From the NCBI RefSeq assembly GCF_003576595.1, contig NZ_NQOU01000002.1, forward strand, positions 682,001-746,000: DNA of 64,000 nt, read 5' to 3'. Each line of letters starts with the position of its first letter. The first letter of the stretch is position 1. Source of the DNA: Neopusillimonas maritima (lineage in GTDB: Bacteria; Pseudomonadota; Gammaproteobacteria; Burkholderiales; Burkholderiaceae_B). The notes beneath the pieces were generated by a model that was not told the DNA's origin, ran no database searches, and worked only from the letters and a program-made list of their open reading frames with translations. The translations under genes were made by a program, and so were the position numbers. Shown piece by piece: positions 62,736 to 64,000 of this stretch.

Positions 62736-64000
62736 ATGCCGAGTACTCAACAAGCCTGCAATGAACGCTTTGCCATCCGAGGGCCGTTCATCACATTCAA
62801 CAACAACCCGTTTAGCGTGGGCGATGAAAACGCATTGGTTCACGAATCCGATGGTTTAATCATTATCAACGACGGAACGATTGAGTACGCCGGAGCCTAT
62901 TCAGACGGCGCGTCACGGCTGGAAGGCTGCGAGGTGAAATCTTTTCCCAACCACCTCATCACTCCAGGTTTCATCGACACGCATGTTCACTACCCCCAGC
63001 TGCCTATTATCGGGGCCTACGGTGCACAACTAATCGACTGGCTCAATACTTATACATTTGTGGCCGAGCAACGGTACGATGACCTGGGATACGCAGGGCA
63101 GGTATCGCGCATATTCCTCGATGAGCTCGCCCGAAACGGCACCACCACTGCGGCCGTTTACTGCACGGTGCACCCCAACTCGGTCGAGGCCTTTTTCAAG
63201 GAAGCCCACGCACGCCGACTACGTATGATTGCCGGGAAAATGCTAATGGACCGCAACGCACCCGAAGCGCTTCAGGATACGGCGCAATCGGGATACGACG
63301 ATTCCCTTACCCTGCTGCAAAAATGGCACGAAAAGGGTCGGCTGTCTTATGCGATTTCACCCCGGTTTGCGCCCACCAGCACGGAAGCTCAACTGGAAGC
63401 GGCCGGCGCGCTCTGGAAAGCCTACCCTTCAGCCTACATGCAAACCCATGTTTCAGAGAATAAAGACGAGATTGAATGGGTAAAGGAATTATTTCCTGAT
63501 CGTGCCAACTATATCGATGTTTATGCTCACTATGGGCTAACCGGCCCCCGCGCCCTGTTCGGCCATGCCATTTACCTTGAAGAAACGGAATGGAATCATT
63601 TAGCTGAAACCGACTCATCGGTCATTCATTGCCCGACATCGAATACATTTCTGGGTAGCGGTTTCTTCAATTTTCAGCGCGCACTCCAGCCCGAATCAGC
63701 CGGCCTGGCGGTACGCACGGGCCTGGCAACCGACGTTGGGGGCGGCACCTCGTTATGTATGCTGAAATCTATGGGGGAGGCATACAAGGTTGGTCAGTTA
63801 AGCGGATACTCGGTTTCCGCCGCAAAGGCTTTTTATTTAGCCACGCGCGGCGCGGCCCAGGCACTGCATCTGGATAACGAGATAGGATCAATTGAAGCTG
63901 GGATGGAGGCTGATTTGGTCATTCTGAATCCGGCGTCAACGCCGTTACTGGAATTCCGCACGCAATATTGCAACTCGATTGAAGAGCTTTTATTCGTTCA
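62736..64000 (+). CDS. guaD: Guanine deaminase, 3' end outside window
   Basis: Open frame from the ATG at 62736 to the window edge, 421 codons; full-length enzymes are near 430-440 residues, so only a short end is missing. It is an amidohydrolase-fold zinc enzyme that deaminates guanine to xanthine. Visible motifs are TPGFIDTHVHYPQLP (zinc His pair), LARNGTTTAAVYCTVHP, YAISPRFAPTST, MQTHVSENKDEI (zinc His), HCPTSN and TDVGGGTSLCML (zinc Asp). PQLPIIGAYGAQLIDWL is typical of GuaD and separates it from chlorohydrolases. Confidence 0.92.
   Translation, partial: MPSTQQACNERFAIRGPFITFNNNPFSVGDENALVHESDGLIIINDGTIEYAGAYSDGASRLEGCEVKSFPNHLITPGFIDTHVHYPQLPIIGAYGAQLIDWLNTYTFVAEQRYDDLGYAGQVSRIFLDELARNGTTTAAVYCTVHPNSVEAFFKEAHARRLRMIAGKMLMDRNAPEALQDTAQSGYDDSLTLLQKWHEKGRLSYAISPRFAPTSTEAQLEAAGALWKAYPSAYMQTHVSENKDEIEWVKELFPDRANYIDVYAHYGLTGPRALFGHAIYLEETEWNHLAETDSSVIHCPTSNTFLGSGFFNFQRALQPESAGLAVRTGLATDVGGGTSLCMLKSMGEAYKVGQLSGYSVSAAKAFYLATRGAAQALHLDNEIGSIEAGMEADLVILNPASTPLLEFRTQYCNSIEELLFV

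Noticed and set aside
1-64000. CRISPR arrays, rRNA or tRNA genes, insertion sequences
   Set aside because: No regularly spaced repeats, rRNA segments or terminal inverted repeats with transposase frames were seen, and the intergenic gaps are too short for most of these; small tRNAs cannot be excluded with full rigour by eye but none was recognised.

Overview
The window looks like chromosome of a betaproteobacterium, most likely Burkholderiales of the Alcaligenaceae type. The grounds are moderate GC, Bordetella/Achromobacter-like ribosomal proteins (for example the L3 N-terminus and an S3 with a long Arg/Ala-rich tail), the cyaY/lptM-lysA and mrcA/aroK-aroB-dgt gene orders, and many LivFGMH and LysR systems next to aromatic catabolic genes. 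The assignment rests on reading the proteins, not on a search.

Layout. 1-10.6 kb is housekeeping: a partial GGDEF protein, lysA, lptM, cyaY, mrcA, aroK, aroB, dgt, dsbD and cutA. 10.7-15.3 kb holds a TonB-dependent receptor with a Fur-like site, a nitronate monooxygenase and an orphan periplasmic binding protein. 15.5-24.5 kb (minus strand) is the spc/alpha ribosomal block from rplN to rplQ, including secY, infA, rpmJ and rpoA. 57.7-62.4 kb (minus strand) is the S10 block from rplC to rpsQ. 62.7 kb to the end is a partial guanine deaminase on the plus strand.

The striking point is what lies between the two ribosomal blocks. rpsQ and rplN, normally neighbours in one transcript, are 33 kb apart, in the same order and orientation. 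The gap is filled with catabolic and transport genes: maleate isomerase; a bicupin ring-cleavage dioxygenase, FAH-family hydrolase and nitrilase operon; two LivFGMH transporters; a complete 3-hydroxybenzoate/gentisate pathway (hydroxylase, gentisate dioxygenase, maleylpyruvate isomerase, fumarylpyruvate hydrolase); HPPD; a NicX-like 2,5-dihydroxypyridine dioxygenase; metallo-beta-lactamase-fold, alpha/beta and isochorismatase-type hydrolases; an HMGL-like lyase with a class III CoA transferase; a class II aldolase; an NMT1/SsuA-type ABC transporter; and seven regulators (five LysR, one GntR, one TetR). A terminator follows rpsQ and a good sigma70 promoter precedes rplN, so both halves can be expressed independently. 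I see no integrase, transposase or tRNA at the junctions.

Functionally, most of the island funnels ring compounds to fumarate and pyruvate. The gentisate route is complete. The NicX-like enzyme, two candidate amide hydrolases and maleate isomerase could together form the lower maleamate route (2,5-dihydroxypyridine to fumarate), although they sit in separate operons and no ring hydroxylase for a pyridine is visible here. Several divergent promoter regions carry perfect palindromes that are good operator candidates.
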